Shown: positions 44,477 through 55,128, numbered from the stretch's first letter. The stretch: 64,000 nucleotides of DNA from Serratia nevei (GCF_037948395.1 NZ_CP149940.1:3844001-3908000); one strand, 5' to 3'. The notes: a model not told the origin generated them from the letters alone. Program-made: numbers and translations.

Positions 44477-44964
44477 CCAGAAAATGTTTTTACAGTTTCC
44501 ATTATGAGCCGGACAACTGGCGCGCTTCTCAGATACGTGAAATGGGCACGCTGGAAGGTAATCGGCCGGCCACGGATAATGATTGGGAGGAAGTTAAAAA
44601 GGGCGGTAACGACGCCATCGCTGATTGGATCAAAGGCCAGTTGGACAATCGCAGCTGCGCCGTAATTCTCGCCGGTAAAGATACCGCCAATCGTAAGTGG
44701 ATCAACTTCGAAATCTGCGAGGCCTGGAAGAAAGGCATGGGCGTGCTGGTGATATATATCCATAACCTGAAAGACAGCGCCGGCGAAAAAACCCAAAAAG
44801 GCAACAACCCGTTGGATCACATCAAGCTGGGTGACGCAAAGCTTTCCACAATCGCCAAAGCCTATGATCCGCCTTATTCAACCAGCACCAATGTCTATAA
44901 CCACATCAAAGAAAACCTGGCTGAGTGGGTAGAAGAAGCGATCCGCATTCGCAAAAACTACTGA
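44473..44964 (+). CDS. thsB: Thoeris sensor ThsB: TIR-domain (MTH538/DUF1863-type) protein
   Basis: A 163-residue single-domain TIR-like protein: RKCFYSFHYEPDNWRASQIR (strand A and BB-loop region), AIADWIKGQLDNRSCAVILAG, then RKWINFEICEAWKKGMGVL and VIYIHNLKD. E80 and E83 in INFEICEAW sit where the catalytic glutamate of TIR NADases is found. DUF1863-type proteins of this kind are the ThsB component, which senses phage and converts NAD+ to a cyclic ADP-ribose signal for ThsA. The ATGA overlap with thsA indicates coupled translation. A terminator follows 24 bases after the stop, closing the two-gene operon. Confidence 0.9.
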   Translation: MTRKCFYSFHYEPDNWRASQIREMGTLEGNRPATDNDWEEVKKGGNDAIADWIKGQLDNRSCAVILAGKDTANRKWINFEICEAWKKGMGVLVIYIHNLKDSAGEKTQKGNNPLDHIKLGDAKLSTIAKAYDPPYSTSTNVYNHIKENLAEWVEEAIRIRKNY

Positions 44965-44988
44965 CACATGGGCAATTACAATGAATAC

Positions 44989-45011
44989 AGGGGCATATAT
45001 GCCCCTTTTTT
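44989..45011 (+). terminator. Terminator after thsB
   Basis: AGGGGCATATATGCCCCT followed by TTTTTA, also placed at the end of the convergent membrane-protein gene. Confidence 0.9.
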
Positions 45012-45017
45012 AGGATA

Positions 45018-45842
45018 TCATATATTCACAGCCGCCTTACGCCCTCCCAATCGCCGCAACAGCCAACTACGCAGCGGTTTTTCGCACACATCGCTTTCAC
45101 TCAGCGGAATAAAGGCTGAATCCACATGTTCTTTCACCGCTTGCTCCTGCTGATGCCGGCAACGCGCCTGATATTCCTCTTCCTGTTGGCACAGATTCGG
45201 TTGCCATATCAACCAGAAAGCTTTGGCGCCGTTAAGCGAAACCCATTCGTCGATCGACCAGGCCACAACAAAAATCGCCATGGCGAGATAGGTTAAGAGG
45301 AAAAAGAAAAACCAGAACGTGTTGCCGGCGCTGGGTGCACTCATGCCTAAAGGCGGCACGGTAACAAAGAAACCATAAGCGATGGCAGCTAAACTCAGTA
45401 TCAGGAATCCCAGCAGTCCCCGGCGCTGACGCTTCCACCGTTCGGCACTGAAAGAGAAAACACCGTTTTTCACTACACAGAGCAAAACATGACGTAAAAA
45501 GCTGTTAAGAATGGGGCTGGTTAACGGCAAAGGCGCCTTACCCAGATACTCCGTGAGTTGATGCGCGATCCAGACCGGCAGGCGAATGCCGATGCTTTCA
45601 TACAGCGCCTTGATTTGCAATTGCGTGATGCCTTCCTGCGGCTTGGCTCGCAATCTCTCAATATGTGCCAACACGGAGATCCGTTTATCTGCACTGACAG
45701 CATCAAATCGGTGATTACGTCGGTTGTCTTGCCCCTTTGACCAGCGCGAGAACCACCATTTTATTACCGATATCAATACCGGCAATAATAAAGTCATCAG
45801 AGGAATAATAATTTCTTTAATATAATTATCGTCAATATTCAT
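45018..45842 (-). CDS. Membrane protein of unknown function next to Thoeris
   Basis: A 274-residue protein starting MNIDDNYIKEIIIPLMTLLL (ATG at 45842, AAGGG 8 bases upstream). A first hydrophobic helix lies at about 9-31. A basic cytosolic stretch follows (SRWSKGQDNRRNHRFDAVSA) with helical segments, then two strongly hydrophobic helices at about 140-165 (LLGFLILSLAAIAYGFFVTV) and 175-205 (FWFFFFLLTYLAMAIFVVAW). The polar C-terminus contains QARCRHQQEQAVKEH. No family is recognised. It is convergent with thsB, shares its AT-rich setting and ends at the same terminator, so it entered with, or accumulated beside, the defence genes; function is open. Confidence 0.75.
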   Translation of the reverse strand: MNIDDNYIKEIIIPLMTLLLPVLISVIKWWFSRWSKGQDNRRNHRFDAVSADKRISVLAHIERLRAKPQEGITQLQIKALYESIGIRLPVWIAHQLTEYLGKAPLPLTSPILNSFLRHVLLCVVKNGVFSFSAERWKRQRRGLLGFLILSLAAIAYGFFVTVPPLGMSAPSAGNTFWFFFFLLTYLAMAIFVVAWSIDEWVSLNGAKAFWLIWQPNLCQQEEEYQARCRHQQEQAVKEHVDSAFIPLSESDVCEKPLRSWLLRRLGGRKAAVNI

Positions 45843-46084
45843 GCGTAACACCCTTATATTAACAGTATTATAAAATCGTTATCAGCCTGATATTTATGGT
45901 TGAATGCAAATGGTATTGCTCTGCAACGTAATAACGTTACTCAGGCAATCAGTAAACGTTCGGCTATTCTCATTTATATAGCATTAATCGGCATGAAATC
46001 GATAAAAGATATTGGTTGTCGATACCATTTTTGATTTTTCACTTCACAATATGACGGAAGCCTGAGACTTCCGTTACTTTCTCC

Positions 46085-46897
46085 TCACCCATACCGCCCG
46101 GTAATATAATCCTCGGTGCGCCGCTGGCGCGGCGAGGTGAAGATGGCGTCGGTGTCGTTATACTCCACCAGCCGGCCCTGATGAATAAAGGCGGTGTAGT
46201 CGGAGACTCGCGCCGCCTGCTGCATGTTGTGCGTCACCAGCACCACGCTGTAACGCTGTTTCAGCGCGGAAATCAGCTCTTCGATGGTCAGCGTGGAGAT
46301 CGGATCCAGCGCCGAGGTCGGCTCGTCGAGCAGCAATACCTCCGGCTCGATGGCGATGGCGCGCGCGATCACCAGGCGCTGCTGCTGGCCGCTGGACAAG
46401 CGGAACGCATTTTCACGCAGCCGATCCTTCACCTCATGCCACAGCGCGGCGGCGCGCAGCGAACGCTCCACCGCCTCATCCAGCAAGCGCCGGTCGCGCA
46501 CGCCCTGCAGCCGGAGGCCGTACACCACGTTTTCATAGATCGATTTCGGGAACGGGTTCGGCCGCTGGAACACCATGCCCACCCGCCGCCGCAGCGCCGC
46601 CACGTCGATCTGTGCCCCGGAGATCGCCGCGCCGTTCAGCTGCAGCTCGCCCTCGATGCGGCAGTTGTCCACCAGATCGTTCATGCGGTTGAAACAGCGC
46701 AGCAGCGTCGATTTACCGCAGCCCGAGGGACCGATCAGGGCCGTCACCCGGTGCTTCGGGATACGCAGCGAAATATCGTGCAGCACCTGTTTATCGCCAT
46801 AAAACAGGTTCAGGCCGTTGACCGCCAGCGCGGTCTGTTCATCGTCGAGATGCTGGACATCCAGCCGGGGCAAACTGCCTGGCGTCATCAAACCCAT
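46085..46897 (-). CDS. pstB: Phosphate ABC transporter ATPase, PstB-like
   Basis: ATP-binding subunit of 270 residues. Walker A is GPSGCGKST (56-64), the Q-loop region [17 protein letters not shown] is PstB-specific, the signature is [15 protein letters not shown], and Walker [33 protein letters not shown] is a further PstB hallmark. GGGGAG lies 7 bases before ATG at 46897. It is the last gene of a pstC-pstA-pstB order on the reverse strand, 28 bases after pstA. This is not the canonical pstSCAB-phoU operon: neither pstS nor phoU is present here. Confidence 0.93.
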   Translation of the reverse strand: MGLMTPGSLPRLDVQHLDDEQTALAVNGLNLFYGDKQVLHDISLRIPKHRVTALIGPSGCGKSTLLRCFNRMNDLVDNCRIEGELQLNGAAISGAQIDVAALRRRVGMVFQRPNPFPKSIYENVVYGLRLQGVRDRRLLDEAVERSLRAAALWHEVKDRLRENAFRLSSGQQQRLVIARAIAIEPEVLLLDEPTSALDPISTLTIEELISALKQRYSVVLVTHNMQQAARVSDYTAFIHQGRLVEYNDTDAIFTSPRQRRTEDYITGRYG

Positions 46898-46925
46898 TAC
46901 GCACTCCCCAAAAATAGCGTCATTG

Positions 46926-48575
46926 TTACTGCGACCATGCTCGGTACCGCTCCCTCAACGAATGGCGGATACCCATCGCCGCCAGATTCAAACTCACCAC
47001 GATCGTCACCAGCAGGAAGGCGGTGGCGAACACCAGCGGCCGCGCCGCCTCTACGCTCGGGCTCTGGAATGCCATATCGTAGATCTGGAAGCTCAAATGC
47101 ATAAACTTCCGCTCCAGGTGCAGATACGGGAAAATCTCGTCCACCGGCAGCACCGGCACCGATTTCACTACCCCCACCAGCATCAGCGGCGCGGTCTCCC
47201 CGGCGGCGCGCGCCACCGCCAGAATCAGGCCGGTCATCATCGCCGGCGCCGCCATCGGCAGCACGATGCGCCACAGCGTCTCGGCCCGGCTGGCACCCAG
47301 CGCCATCGAGCCCTGCCGCAGCGAGGTGGGAATGCGCGACAGCCCTTCCTCGGTGGCGACTATCACCACCGGCAGCGTCAGCAGCGCCAGCGTCAGCGCC
47401 GCCCACAGCACGCCGGGCGTGCCGAAGGTCGGGTTGGGCAAGGATTCAGGATAGAACAGCTGGTCGAGCGTGCCGCCTATCATATAAACGAAAAAGCCGA
47501 GGCCGAAGACGCCATAGACGATCGAGGGCACGCCGGCCAGGTTGACCACCGCAATGCGGATCACCCGCGTCAGCAGATTGTTGCCGGCATACTCGTGCAG
47601 ATATACCGCCGCGATCACGCCAAACGGCATCACTACGATCGACATCAGGATCACCATCAACACCGTGCCAAAAATGGCCGGGAACACCCCGCCTTCGGTG
47701 TTCGCCTCACGCGGGCTGTCGGTGAGGAACTTCTTCACCTGCTCGCCCCAGTGCGCCAGCTTCTCGGTGGTGTTCATGGCGTTCGGGTACCAGGCATCGC
47801 GCACCTGGCTGAGCGGAATGGTCAACGTCTGGCCGTGCATGTCGCGCAGCAGCAGCGCATCGCGCTGGCGATCGCGGTTCAGCCCCGTCAGGCGTTCGGA
47901 CAGCAGCTGGTATTGCCGCTGTAACTCCAGCCGCTCGGCCTTGATGGCGTCCTGCGCACGGGCGTCCAGCTTATCGTCGCGCTGCAGGCGCTTTTCCCGC
48001 AGCCGCAGCGCGTCAAACTGCTGATTGATGCGCGCCATATCGCGGAATTGAATATCGTGCGCCTGACGCGAGAGCGCGGCGATTTGCGGCAGCCGCTGCT
48101 GCAACGCCTGCCCCAGATTGCGGCCGGTCAGCGGTTGCCCATCCTCCAGCAGCCCCGCCAGATAGCCGTAGGCGGTACCGTGGCTGTCGCGCTCCAGTAC
48201 CAGCAGGCCGCGCGGCGTGCTTTGGCTGCGGATGTCGCTGGCCAGCAGCGTGCGAAAATCCTGCCCCTCGCGCTCGCGGTTACCGACCTTGATCAGATAG
48301 CGTTCGACGTTTTGCGCCTCGCCCGGCGGCGTCACGCCCGCTTCCGTCAGCTGGCGGCGCGAAATGCTTTGCTGCTGATACAGCTCGCCGATCACCGTCA
48401 CCGGCCCGGCGCCGTTCTGATTCAGCTCAAACTGATAAACCGGGCTCGGCCAGAAATAACGCATCCCTTGCCCAGCCAGCAGCAACAGAATGCCGATCAG
48501 CGCCAACAGGCTGACGGCCACCGAACCGGCGGTCAGCCAAATCCACGGCGAGCCGCTCTTCACCCAGTTCTTCAT
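46926..48575 (-). CDS. pstA: Phosphate ABC transporter permease, long PstA-type
   Basis: A 549-residue permease, almost twice the length of E. coli PstA (296). TM1 is at about 15-40 ([23 protein letters not shown]). A large periplasmic region (about 45-290) has a coiled-coil stretch ([40 protein letters not shown]). A C-terminal five-helix MetI-like permease domain contains [31 protein letters not shown] and the EAA-type loop [22 protein letters not shown]. Its start overlaps the pstC stop by 4 bases. The extra periplasmic part probably aids solute capture or complex stability. Confidence 0.92.
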   Translation of the reverse strand: MKNWVKSGSPWIWLTAGSVAVSLLALIGILLLLAGQGMRYFWPSPVYQFELNQNGAGPVTVIGELYQQQSISRRQLTEAGVTPPGEAQNVERYLIKVGNREREGQDFRTLLASDIRSQSTPRGLLVLERDSHGTAYGYLAGLLEDGQPLTGRNLGQALQQRLPQIAALSRQAHDIQFRDMARINQQFDALRLREKRLQRDDKLDARAQDAIKAERLELQRQYQLLSERLTGLNRDRQRDALLLRDMHGQTLTIPLSQVRDAWYPNAMNTTEKLAHWGEQVKKFLTDSPREANTEGGVFPAIFGTVLMVILMSIVVMPFGVIAAVYLHEYAGNNLLTRVIRIAVVNLAGVPSIVYGVFGLGFFVYMIGGTLDQLFYPESLPNPTFGTPGVLWAALTLALLTLPVVIVATEEGLSRIPTSLRQGSMALGASRAETLWRIVLPMAAPAMMTGLILAVARAAGETAPLMLVGVVKSVPVLPVDEIFPYLHLERKFMHLSFQIYDMAFQSPSVEAARPLVFATAFLLVTIVVSLNLAAMGIRHSLRERYRAWSQ

Positions 48576-50743
48576 GGTGCCTCCTGATTCGGCGTGTAGC
48601 GCTTGCGCAGCCGCAGGCGCACCGCCTCCGCCAGCGTGTTGAACACGAAGGTGAAGACAAACAGCACCAGCGCGGTCAGGAACAGCACGCGGTAATGGCT
48701 ACTGCCGGAGACCGCCTCCGGCATCTCGATGGCGATGTTGGCCGCCAGCGCCCGCAGCCCCTGGAACAGGCTGCCGTCGATAATCGGCGTATTGCCGGTG
48801 GCCATCAGCACGATCATGGTTTCCCCCACCGCGCGGCCAAAGCCGATCATCAGCGCGGAGAAAATGCCGGCGCTGGCGGAAGGCAGCACCACCTTGATCA
48901 CCGTCTGCCATTGGGTGGCGCCCAGCGCCAAAGAGCCCTGGCTCAGGGTGGCCGGCACGCTGAACAACGCGTCCTCCGCCAGCGAGAAGATGATCGGCAC
49001 CAGCGCGAAGCCCATCGCCACGCCCACCACCAGCGCATTGCGCTGGTCGTAATTATCCCCCAGCCAGAAATGCAGCGGCTCACCGAACAGCGCCACCTCC
49101 AGCCGCGGCCCCAGGCTGAGCGCCAGCCACACCGTCAACGCCAGCAGCGGCAACAGCAACAGCAGATCGACACCCGGCCGGCAACGCGGCATAAAGCGAT
49201 GGGTCAACGCGCCGCACAGCAGTACCGCCGCCGCCAGCAGCAGCGGCAACGCCAGCACCGCCAACAGATACTGCTCGATGATCGGCGCCAGCCAAATGCC
49301 GGCCACCAGCCCGATCACCACCGTCGGCAGCGCGCCCATCACTTCGATAGCCGGTTTGATCACCCGCCGCAGCCCCGGCGTCATAAAGTAAGCGGTATAG
49401 ATGGCGCCGGCCAGCGCCAGGGGAATAGCGAACAGCATCGCGTAAGCCGCCGCCTTGAAGGTGCCGAAGATCACCGGCATCAGGCTGAATTTGGGTTGGT
49501 AACTGTCTTCGCCGGAGGTGGACTGCCAAACATAGGCCGGCTGCGGGTAGTTCTCATACCACACCTTGCCCCACAGCGAACGCCAGGTAACGTCCGGATA
49601 CGGGTTGTCGAGCGCATAGCGCTGCCAGCCCTGCGCGCTCTCCAGCAGCAGGCCATCGCCGCGCGGCGCAAACGCCATCTGCTGCACCTCGGCGCCCAAA
49701 CGGGTATTCAGCAGCGGCTGCGGTTGAATGGTGGAGAACAGCGAGAAGCCGCCATCGGGCCGCAGGGTGGCGAACACCCGGCGATAGGGCTCAGCCACCG
49801 TCAGCTCCTGCCCGTCGGCGCCATGGTCGAAATGCTGCACCGGCGTCAGGCGCCAGCGCTGCTCTTTTTCTACTTCGAACCACTCGCGCAGATTGCCGTC
49901 GGCGCCCTTGATCAGCAGCGCGCTGCCGCCGGGCAGCGCCGTCATCTGATACGGGGCATGTTCGCCAAGGGTGCGCGTTTCACGCAGCTGCAGCTGCGCG
50001 CCGTCGATCTGATAACGCGCCAGCCGGTTGCCGGTCAGCAGGTAAAGCTGGCGGCCATCCGGCGTCAGCACCAGTTGTTCTGCATCCTGTTCCAGCGGCC
50101 GCTCGCTGAACTGCGGCGGCCGGTCAGGGCTGAAACGGCCGAACACCAGCCGCCGATCGTCGGTCACCCCAGCCAGCAGATACTGCCCGCGATGGGCATC
50201 CGCCAGCGACAGCAGTTTCAGCGGCTTGCGCTGCGGATCCAGCGCCAACGGCTGCTGCCCGAGCGGGAACAACCACTGCGGCCGGCCGTTTTCCGCCGTC
50301 GCGAAATCCGCGCGCGTCACCACTAACCGGCCGTCGGCCTGCGCCAGCGCAAACAGATCGCGCTCTCCGGCGGCCTGGGCAAGCAGCGCCGGTTTGGCCA
50401 GCAGCGTCTGCTGCGCCAGCGGCGCCTGGGGCTGGCCGTTCGGTGCCGGGGTCAGGCGATAAAACTGCCCCGCGCCCTGCGCGTCGATGCGGTAACCGAC
50501 GCGCTGCTGCACATCCATGCCCAGCGCCAGCGCCGGGGCCGACGCCGCGATCGGCAGTGGCTGCGCCTGGCCGAGCGAGGCCGGTTTAAACAGCGGCAGC
50601 ACGGCAAACAGCAAATAGACGAAGATCAGCATCAACGTCATCAGCACCATCAGCCCGCTGGCGGTTACTGCCGCCTGCACGCCGCGGTCGATGCGCCCGC
50701 GCATGCGATCTCGGGGATGTTGATTGGCCGTCGTCTGTGTCAT
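48572..50743 (-). CDS. pstC: Phosphate ABC transporter permease, very long PstC-type
   Basis: A 723-residue permease (E. coli PstC has 319). TM1 is at about 30-53. A periplasmic region of some 370 residues follows with repeated beta-rich units (LKLLSLADAHRGQYLLAGVTD, LTPDGRQLYLLTGNRLARYQ, EPYRRVFATLRPDGGFSLFS) that look like WD40/beta-propeller blades. The C-terminal permease domain (about 425-710) includes FGTFKAAAYAMLFAIPLALA, VMGALPTVVIGLVAGIW and the coupling loop ALGATQWQTVIKVVLPSASAG. A three-repeat Pho box precedes the gene, so it should be induced by phosphate starvation. It is divergent from ppk. Confidence 0.92.
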   Translation of the reverse strand: MTQTTANQHPRDRMRGRIDRGVQAAVTASGLMVLMTLMLIFVYLLFAVLPLFKPASLGQAQPLPIAASAPALALGMDVQQRVGYRIDAQGAGQFYRLTPAPNGQPQAPLAQQTLLAKPALLAQAAGERDLFALAQADGRLVVTRADFATAENGRPQWLFPLGQQPLALDPQRKPLKLLSLADAHRGQYLLAGVTDDRRLVFGRFSPDRPPQFSERPLEQDAEQLVLTPDGRQLYLLTGNRLARYQIDGAQLQLRETRTLGEHAPYQMTALPGGSALLIKGADGNLREWFEVEKEQRWRLTPVQHFDHGADGQELTVAEPYRRVFATLRPDGGFSLFSTIQPQPLLNTRLGAEVQQMAFAPRGDGLLLESAQGWQRYALDNPYPDVTWRSLWGKVWYENYPQPAYVWQSTSGEDSYQPKFSLMPVIFGTFKAAAYAMLFAIPLALAGAIYTAYFMTPGLRRVIKPAIEVMGALPTVVIGLVAGIWLAPIIEQYLLAVLALPLLLAAAVLLCGALTHRFMPRCRPGVDLLLLLPLLALTVWLALSLGPRLEVALFGEPLHFWLGDNYDQRNALVVGVAMGFALVPIIFSLAEDALFSVPATLSQGSLALGATQWQTVIKVVLPSASAGIFSALMIGFGRAVGETMIVLMATGNTPIIDGSLFQGLRALAANIAIEMPEAVSGSSHYRVLFLTALVLFVFTFVFNTLAEAVRLRLRKRYTPNQEAP

Positions 50744-50795
50744 GTGTCTCGCTGTCGCTGATGTAATCGGGCTTGCGCCGTAAGATAACCGGGCA

Positions 50796-50828
50796 TCTTA
50801 TGTCAGTTTTATGACGTTTGCATGACAA
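50796..50828 (-). promoter_or_regulatory. Pho box (PhoB-binding direct repeats) of the pst-like operon
   Basis: Reading the reverse strand, TTGTCATGCAA, ACGTCATAAAA and CTGACATAAGA are three consecutive 11-base units resembling CTGTCATAAAN. A TATCTT element about 8-9 bases further on can serve as -10. The box is oriented towards pstC but lies in the shared pstC-ppk gap (50744-51138), which otherwise holds no gene. Confidence 0.82.
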
Positions 50829-51138
50829 AGTTACCCACCATAACCCAGGTTTTTTACACTGCAAACAGACAATATGGCGTTGATATATTGCTGAAAAATG
50901 AACGCAAACACGCTTAATATCACCAAGAATAAGCCTGCTAACCTTCATTTCATGCTGCTCATTCCCCCCCCTGCGCCCTGCATCGGCGAAAATTTATTGC
51001 CGCCAAAAAACGCCGCGCGCCAACGCAATGGATATGTTGGACTTTCCTGTCAATCTCTCGCAATAATGATGAAGGACACTAGAGCGGCATCCGGGCGCTG
51101 CGTCCCGGATCCTATTCTAAATTTGAACTGGAGTGGCA

Positions 51139-53202
51139 ATGGGTCAGGAAAAGCTCTACATCGAAAAAGAACTAAGCTGGTTATCCTTTAATGAACGCGT
51201 GTTGCAGGAAGCCGCAGATAAGAGCAATCCCCTGATTGAACGTATGCGTTTTCTGGGCATTTACTCCAACAACCTCGACGAGTTCTATAAAGTCCGCTTC
51301 GCCGATCTCAAACGGCGCATCCTGATCAGCGAAGAGCAAGGCTCCGCCGGCGCCTCGCGCCACCTGCTGAAAAAGATCCAGGCCAAGGTGCTGAAAACCG
51401 ATCAGGAGTTCGACGGCCTGTACAACGATCTGCTGCTGGAAATGGCGCGCAATCAGATCTTCCTGATCAACGAACGCCAGGTGTCCGAGAACCAGCAAAT
51501 CTGGCTGCGGCAATATTTCAAACAGCATCTGCGCCAGCACATCACGCCGATCCTGATCAACCACGACACCAACCTGGTGCAGTTCCTGAAAGACGATTAC
51601 ACCTACCTGGCGGTGGAGATCATTCGCGGCGCGCGCATCGACTATGCGCTGCTGGAGATCCCGTCCGACAAGGTGCCGCGCTTCGTCAATCTGCCGCCGG
51701 AAGCGCCGCGCCGCCGTAAGCCGATGATCCTGCTGGACAACATTCTGCGCTACTGCCTGGACGATATCTTCAAGGGCTTCTTCGACTACGACGCGCTCAA
51801 CGCCTACTCGATGAAAATGACCCGCGACGCGGAGTACGATCTGGTCACCGAAATGGAATCCAGCCTGCTGGAACTGATGTCCTCCAGCCTGAAACAGCGC
51901 CTGACCGCCGAGCCGGTGCGCTTCGTGTATCAGCGCGACATGCCGAACGAAATGGTGGAGCTGCTGCGCGGCAAGCTGGGCATCTCCAACTATGATTCGG
52001 TGATCGCCGGCGGCCGCTACCACAATTTCAAAGATTTCATCAGTTTCCCGAACGTCGGCAAGGCCAACCTGGTCAACAAGCCGCTGCCGCGCCTGCGCCA
52101 CATCTGGTTCGACGGTTTCCGCAACGGCTTCGACGCCATTCGCGAAAAAGACGTGCTGCTCTACTACCCGTACCATACCTTCGAGCACGTGCTGGAGCTG
52201 CTGCGCCAGGCGTCGTTCGATCCGAGCGTGTTGGCTATCAAGATCAACATCTACCGGGTGGCGAAAGATTCGCGCATCATCGAATCGATGATCCACGCCG
52301 CGCACAACGGCAAAAAGGTCACGGTGGTGGTCGAGCTGCAGGCGCGCTTCGACGAAGAGGCCAACATTCACTGGGCGAAGCGCCTGACCGAAGCCGGCGT
52401 ACACGTGATCTTCTCGGCGCCGGGCCTGAAAATCCACGCCAAGCTGTTCCTGATTTCGCGCCGTGAAGGTGATGAAATTGTGCGCTATGCTCATATCGGT
52501 ACCGGCAACTTTAACGAAAAAACCGCGCGCATCTACACCGACTATTCGCTGTTGACCGCCGACTCACGCATCACCAACGAGGTACGCCGGGTATTCAACT
52601 TTATCGAGAACCCCTACCGGCCGGTCACCTTCGACAACCTGATGGTGTCGCCGCAGAACTCGCGCCTGAAACTGTATGAGCTGATTGACAACGAAATCGC
52701 CAACGCCCAGGCCGGGGAACAGGCCGGCATTATGTTGAAAATAAATAATCTGGTGGATAAAGGGCTGGTAGATCGGTTATATACCGCGTCCGGCGCCGGC
52801 GTGAAGATCCGCCTGCTGGTGCGGGGCATGTGTTCCCTGATTCCCAACCTGCCGGGGATCAGCGACAATATTCAGGTGATCAGCATCGTCGATCGCTTTT
52901 TGGAACACGATCGGGTGTACGTTTTCGACAATAAAGGTGACAAACGGGTGTATCTGTCCTCCGCCGACTGGATGACCCGCAACATAGATTACCGTATCGA
53001 AGTGGCGGTATCGCTGCTGGATCCGGCGCTGAAACAGCGCGTTCTGGACATCCTGGAGATCCTGTTCAGCGATACGGTCAAGGCCCGTTATGTGGATAAA
53101 GAACTGAGCAACCAGTACGTGCCGCGCGGCAACCGCCGCAAAGTGCGTGCCCAGGTGGCTATTTACGAGTATTTAAAAGCTCTGGAACAACCAGGACAGT
53201 AG
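51139..53202 (+). CDS. ppk: Polyphosphate kinase 1
   Basis: Membrane-associated enzyme making polyphosphate from ATP through a phospho-histidine intermediate. It has 687 residues from ATG at 51139 ([20 protein letters not shown]), preceded by TGGAG 7 bases upstream. Conserved blocks include [61 protein letters not shown] (autophosphorylated histidine), [20 protein letters not shown] and [16 protein letters not shown]. ppx begins 10 bases later, the usual operon. Its promoter region is shared with the PhoB-boxed pst-like operon. Confidence 0.97.
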   Translation: MGQEKLYIEKELSWLSFNERVLQEAADKSNPLIERMRFLGIYSNNLDEFYKVRFADLKRRILISEEQGSAGASRHLLKKIQAKVLKTDQEFDGLYNDLLLEMARNQIFLINERQVSENQQIWLRQYFKQHLRQHITPILINHDTNLVQFLKDDYTYLAVEIIRGARIDYALLEIPSDKVPRFVNLPPEAPRRRKPMILLDNILRYCLDDIFKGFFDYDALNAYSMKMTRDAEYDLVTEMESSLLELMSSSLKQRLTAEPVRFVYQRDMPNEMVELLRGKLGISNYDSVIAGGRYHNFKDFISFPNVGKANLVNKPLPRLRHIWFDGFRNGFDAIREKDVLLYYPYHTFEHVLELLRQASFDPSVLAIKINIYRVAKDSRIIESMIHAAHNGKKVTVVVELQARFDEEANIHWAKRLTEAGVHVIFSAPGLKIHAKLFLISRREGDEIVRYAHIGTGNFNEKTARIYTDYSLLTADSRITNEVRRVFNFIENPYRPVTFDNLMVSPQNSRLKLYELIDNEIANAQAGEQAGIMLKINNLVDKGLVDRLYTASGAGVKIRLLVRGMCSLIPNLPGISDNIQVISIVDRFLEHDRVYVFDNKGDKRVYLSSADWMTRNIDYRIEVAVSLLDPALKQRVLDILEILFSDTVKARYVDKELSNQYVPRGNRRKVRAQVAIYEYLKALEQPGQ

Positions 53203-53212
53203 GCCAGCAACT

Positions 53213-54763
53213 ATGCCGCTAAAAAACACTGCAACGAACAAACCGCAGGAAATCGCCGCCATCGACCTCGGGTCGAACAGTTTCCATATGGTGATCGCCC
53301 GCGTCGTCAACGGCGCCTTACAGGTATTGGGCCGTTTAAAACAGCGGGTGCATCTCGCCGACGGATTGGACAGCAACAACGTACTCAGTGAAGAGGCGAT
53401 AGAACGCGGCCTGGCCTGTCTGGCCCTGTTTGCCGAACGGCTGCAGGGCTTCCCGGCGGATAACGTCACCATCGTCGGGACGCACACCCTGCGTCAGGCG
53501 GTGAACGCCGAAGTGTTCCTCAAGCGCGCCGCCAAAGTGATCCCCTACCCGATAGAAATCATCGCCGGTCAGGAAGAAGCACGTTTGATCTTCATGGGCG
53601 TGGAGCACACTCAGCCGGAGAAAGGCCGCAAGCTGGTGATCGACATCGGCGGCGGCTCCACCGAGCTGGTGATCGGCGAAGACTTCGAGCCGCTGCTGGC
53701 GGAAAGCCGCCGCATGGGCTGCGTCAGCTTCGCCCAGCTGTTCTTCCCGGGCGGCGAGATCAGCAAAAACAACTTCCGCCGCGCGCGGCTGGCGGCGGCG
53801 CAGAAGCTGGAAACGCTGGCCTGGCAGTACCGCATTCAGGGCTGGCAGTATGCGCTGGGCGCTTCGGGCACCATCAAGGCCGCCCACGAAGTGCTGGTGG
53901 CGATGGGGGAAAAAGACGGTCTCATCACCCTGGATCGCCTGGAAATGCTCGCCGAGCAGGTGCTGCAGTTCAAAAGCTTCAGCTCGCTGAGCCTGCCGGG
54001 GCTGTCGGAAGACCGCCAATCGGTGTTCGTGCCGGGGCTGGCTATTCTGTGCGGCGTGTTCGATGCGCTGGCGATCCGCGATCTGCGCCTGTCCGATGGC
54101 GCGCTGCGCGAAGGCGTGCTGTATGAAATGGAAGGCCGTTTCCGCCACCAGGACATCCGCAGCCGCACCGCCAAGAGCCTGGCCGATCACTACAACATCG
54201 ACCGCGAACAGGCCAAGCGGGTGCTGGAAACCACCGAGCTGCTCTACTCGCAGTGGATGGCGCAAAACACCAAGCTGGCGCACCCGCAGCTGGAGGCCCT
54301 GCTGAAATGGGCCGCCATGCTGCACGAGGTGGGGCTGAGCATCAACCACAGCGGCATGCATCGCCATTCGGCCTACATTCTGCAAAACTCCAACCTGCCT
54401 GGCTTCAACCAGGAACAGCAGTTGCTGCTGGCGGCGCTGGTGCGCTTCCACCGCAAGGCGATCAAGCTGGAAGAGTTGCCGCGCCTCAACCTGTTCAAGA
54501 AGAAACACTACCTGCCGCTGATCCAGCTGCTGCGTCTGAGCACCCTGCTCAACAACCAGCGTCAGTCGACCACCACGCCGGAAACGCTGCGCCTGACCAC
54601 CGACGACAACCACTGGACGCTGCGCTTCCCGGCCGGCTACCTGGCGCAGAACAACCTGGTGCAGCTCGATTTCGAACGCGAGCAGGCCTACTGGAACGAC
54701 GTCGTCGGCTGGAAGCTGCTGATCGACGAAGAAGGCTCGCAAGACGAACAGCGCTCCGCCTGA
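53213..54763 (+). CDS. ppx: Exopolyphosphatase
   Basis: Ppx/GppA-family hydrolase removing terminal phosphate from polyphosphate. It has 516 residues as in E. coli. The actin-like ATPase fold begins [39 protein letters not shown] carries the catalytic glutamate, and [16 protein letters not shown] the phosphate-binding loop. The C-terminal HD-like domain has [20 protein letters not shown]. It is cotranscribed with ppk. A terminator follows directly. Confidence 0.97.
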   Translation: MPLKNTATNKPQEIAAIDLGSNSFHMVIARVVNGALQVLGRLKQRVHLADGLDSNNVLSEEAIERGLACLALFAERLQGFPADNVTIVGTHTLRQAVNAEVFLKRAAKVIPYPIEIIAGQEEARLIFMGVEHTQPEKGRKLVIDIGGGSTELVIGEDFEPLLAESRRMGCVSFAQLFFPGGEISKNNFRRARLAAAQKLETLAWQYRIQGWQYALGASGTIKAAHEVLVAMGEKDGLITLDRLEMLAEQVLQFKSFSSLSLPGLSEDRQSVFVPGLAILCGVFDALAIRDLRLSDGALREGVLYEMEGRFRHQDIRSRTAKSLADHYNIDREQAKRVLETTELLYSQWMAQNTKLAHPQLEALLKWAAMLHEVGLSINHSGMHRHSAYILQNSNLPGFNQEQQLLLAALVRFHRKAIKLEELPRLNLFKKKHYLPLIQLLRLSTLLNNQRQSTTTPETLRLTTDDNHWTLRFPAGYLAQNNLVQLDFEREQAYWNDVVGWKLLIDEEGSQDEQRSA

Positions 54764-54771
54764 TCCCCCCG

Positions 54772-54795
54772 CCCCCTGCCAGACAGGGGGTTTTT
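54772..54795 (+). terminator. Terminator after ppx
   Basis: CCCCCTG-CCAGA-CAGGGGG followed by TTTTT. Confidence 0.92.
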
Positions 54796-54945
54796 CTTTC
54801 CGCCCTCGCCCCGACAACCTAAACGAAACCCTAATGCGCCGTGCCGCACGCCGGAAAAAAATGGACAACTTTTGTCATCAGCGCCTAAAATCCGGTTACA
54901 AATTCTCGAGCGAATAACACAGGATACCGGCATACCGGGTGATAT

Positions 54946-55128
54946 ATGCGCAAGAAAACCACCGGACAGATGACGAAGATAGTGTTGTTTATCAGCTTTA
55001 TCATTTTAGTCGGCCGACTGCTGTACGCCGCCGTGGTGGCGGTGCCTCATCATCAGGAAAAAAAGCAGGCCGCTGCGCAAAACGCCGCCGAAGTCAGCGC
55101 GCCGCAACAGGACGCCTCCTCTGAATAA
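54946..55128 (+). CDS. yfgG: Small membrane protein YfgG
   Basis: A 60-residue protein with a basic N-terminus (MRKKTTGQMTK), one membrane helix (IVLFISFIILVGRLLYAAVVA) and a polar tail with HHQEKKQAAAQNAAE. It agrees with E. coli YfgG in the core TKIVLFISFI, GRLLY and HHQEKK. In E. coli yfgG has been linked to nickel/cobalt stress tolerance and biofilm; I take this only as family knowledge. It lies after ppx, but the yfgF gene that separates them in E. coli is missing. Confidence 0.9.
   Translation: MRKKTTGQMTKIVLFISFIILVGRLLYAAVVAVPHHQEKKQAAAQNAAEVSAPQQDASSE

Noticed and set aside
48695..50326. 543-codon open frame antisense to pstC
   Set aside because: Extremely Arg/Gln/His-rich, mirrors the codon pattern of pstC.
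53336..54868. 510-codon open frame antisense to ppx
   Set aside because: Shadow frame; composition and lack of domains argue against a gene.
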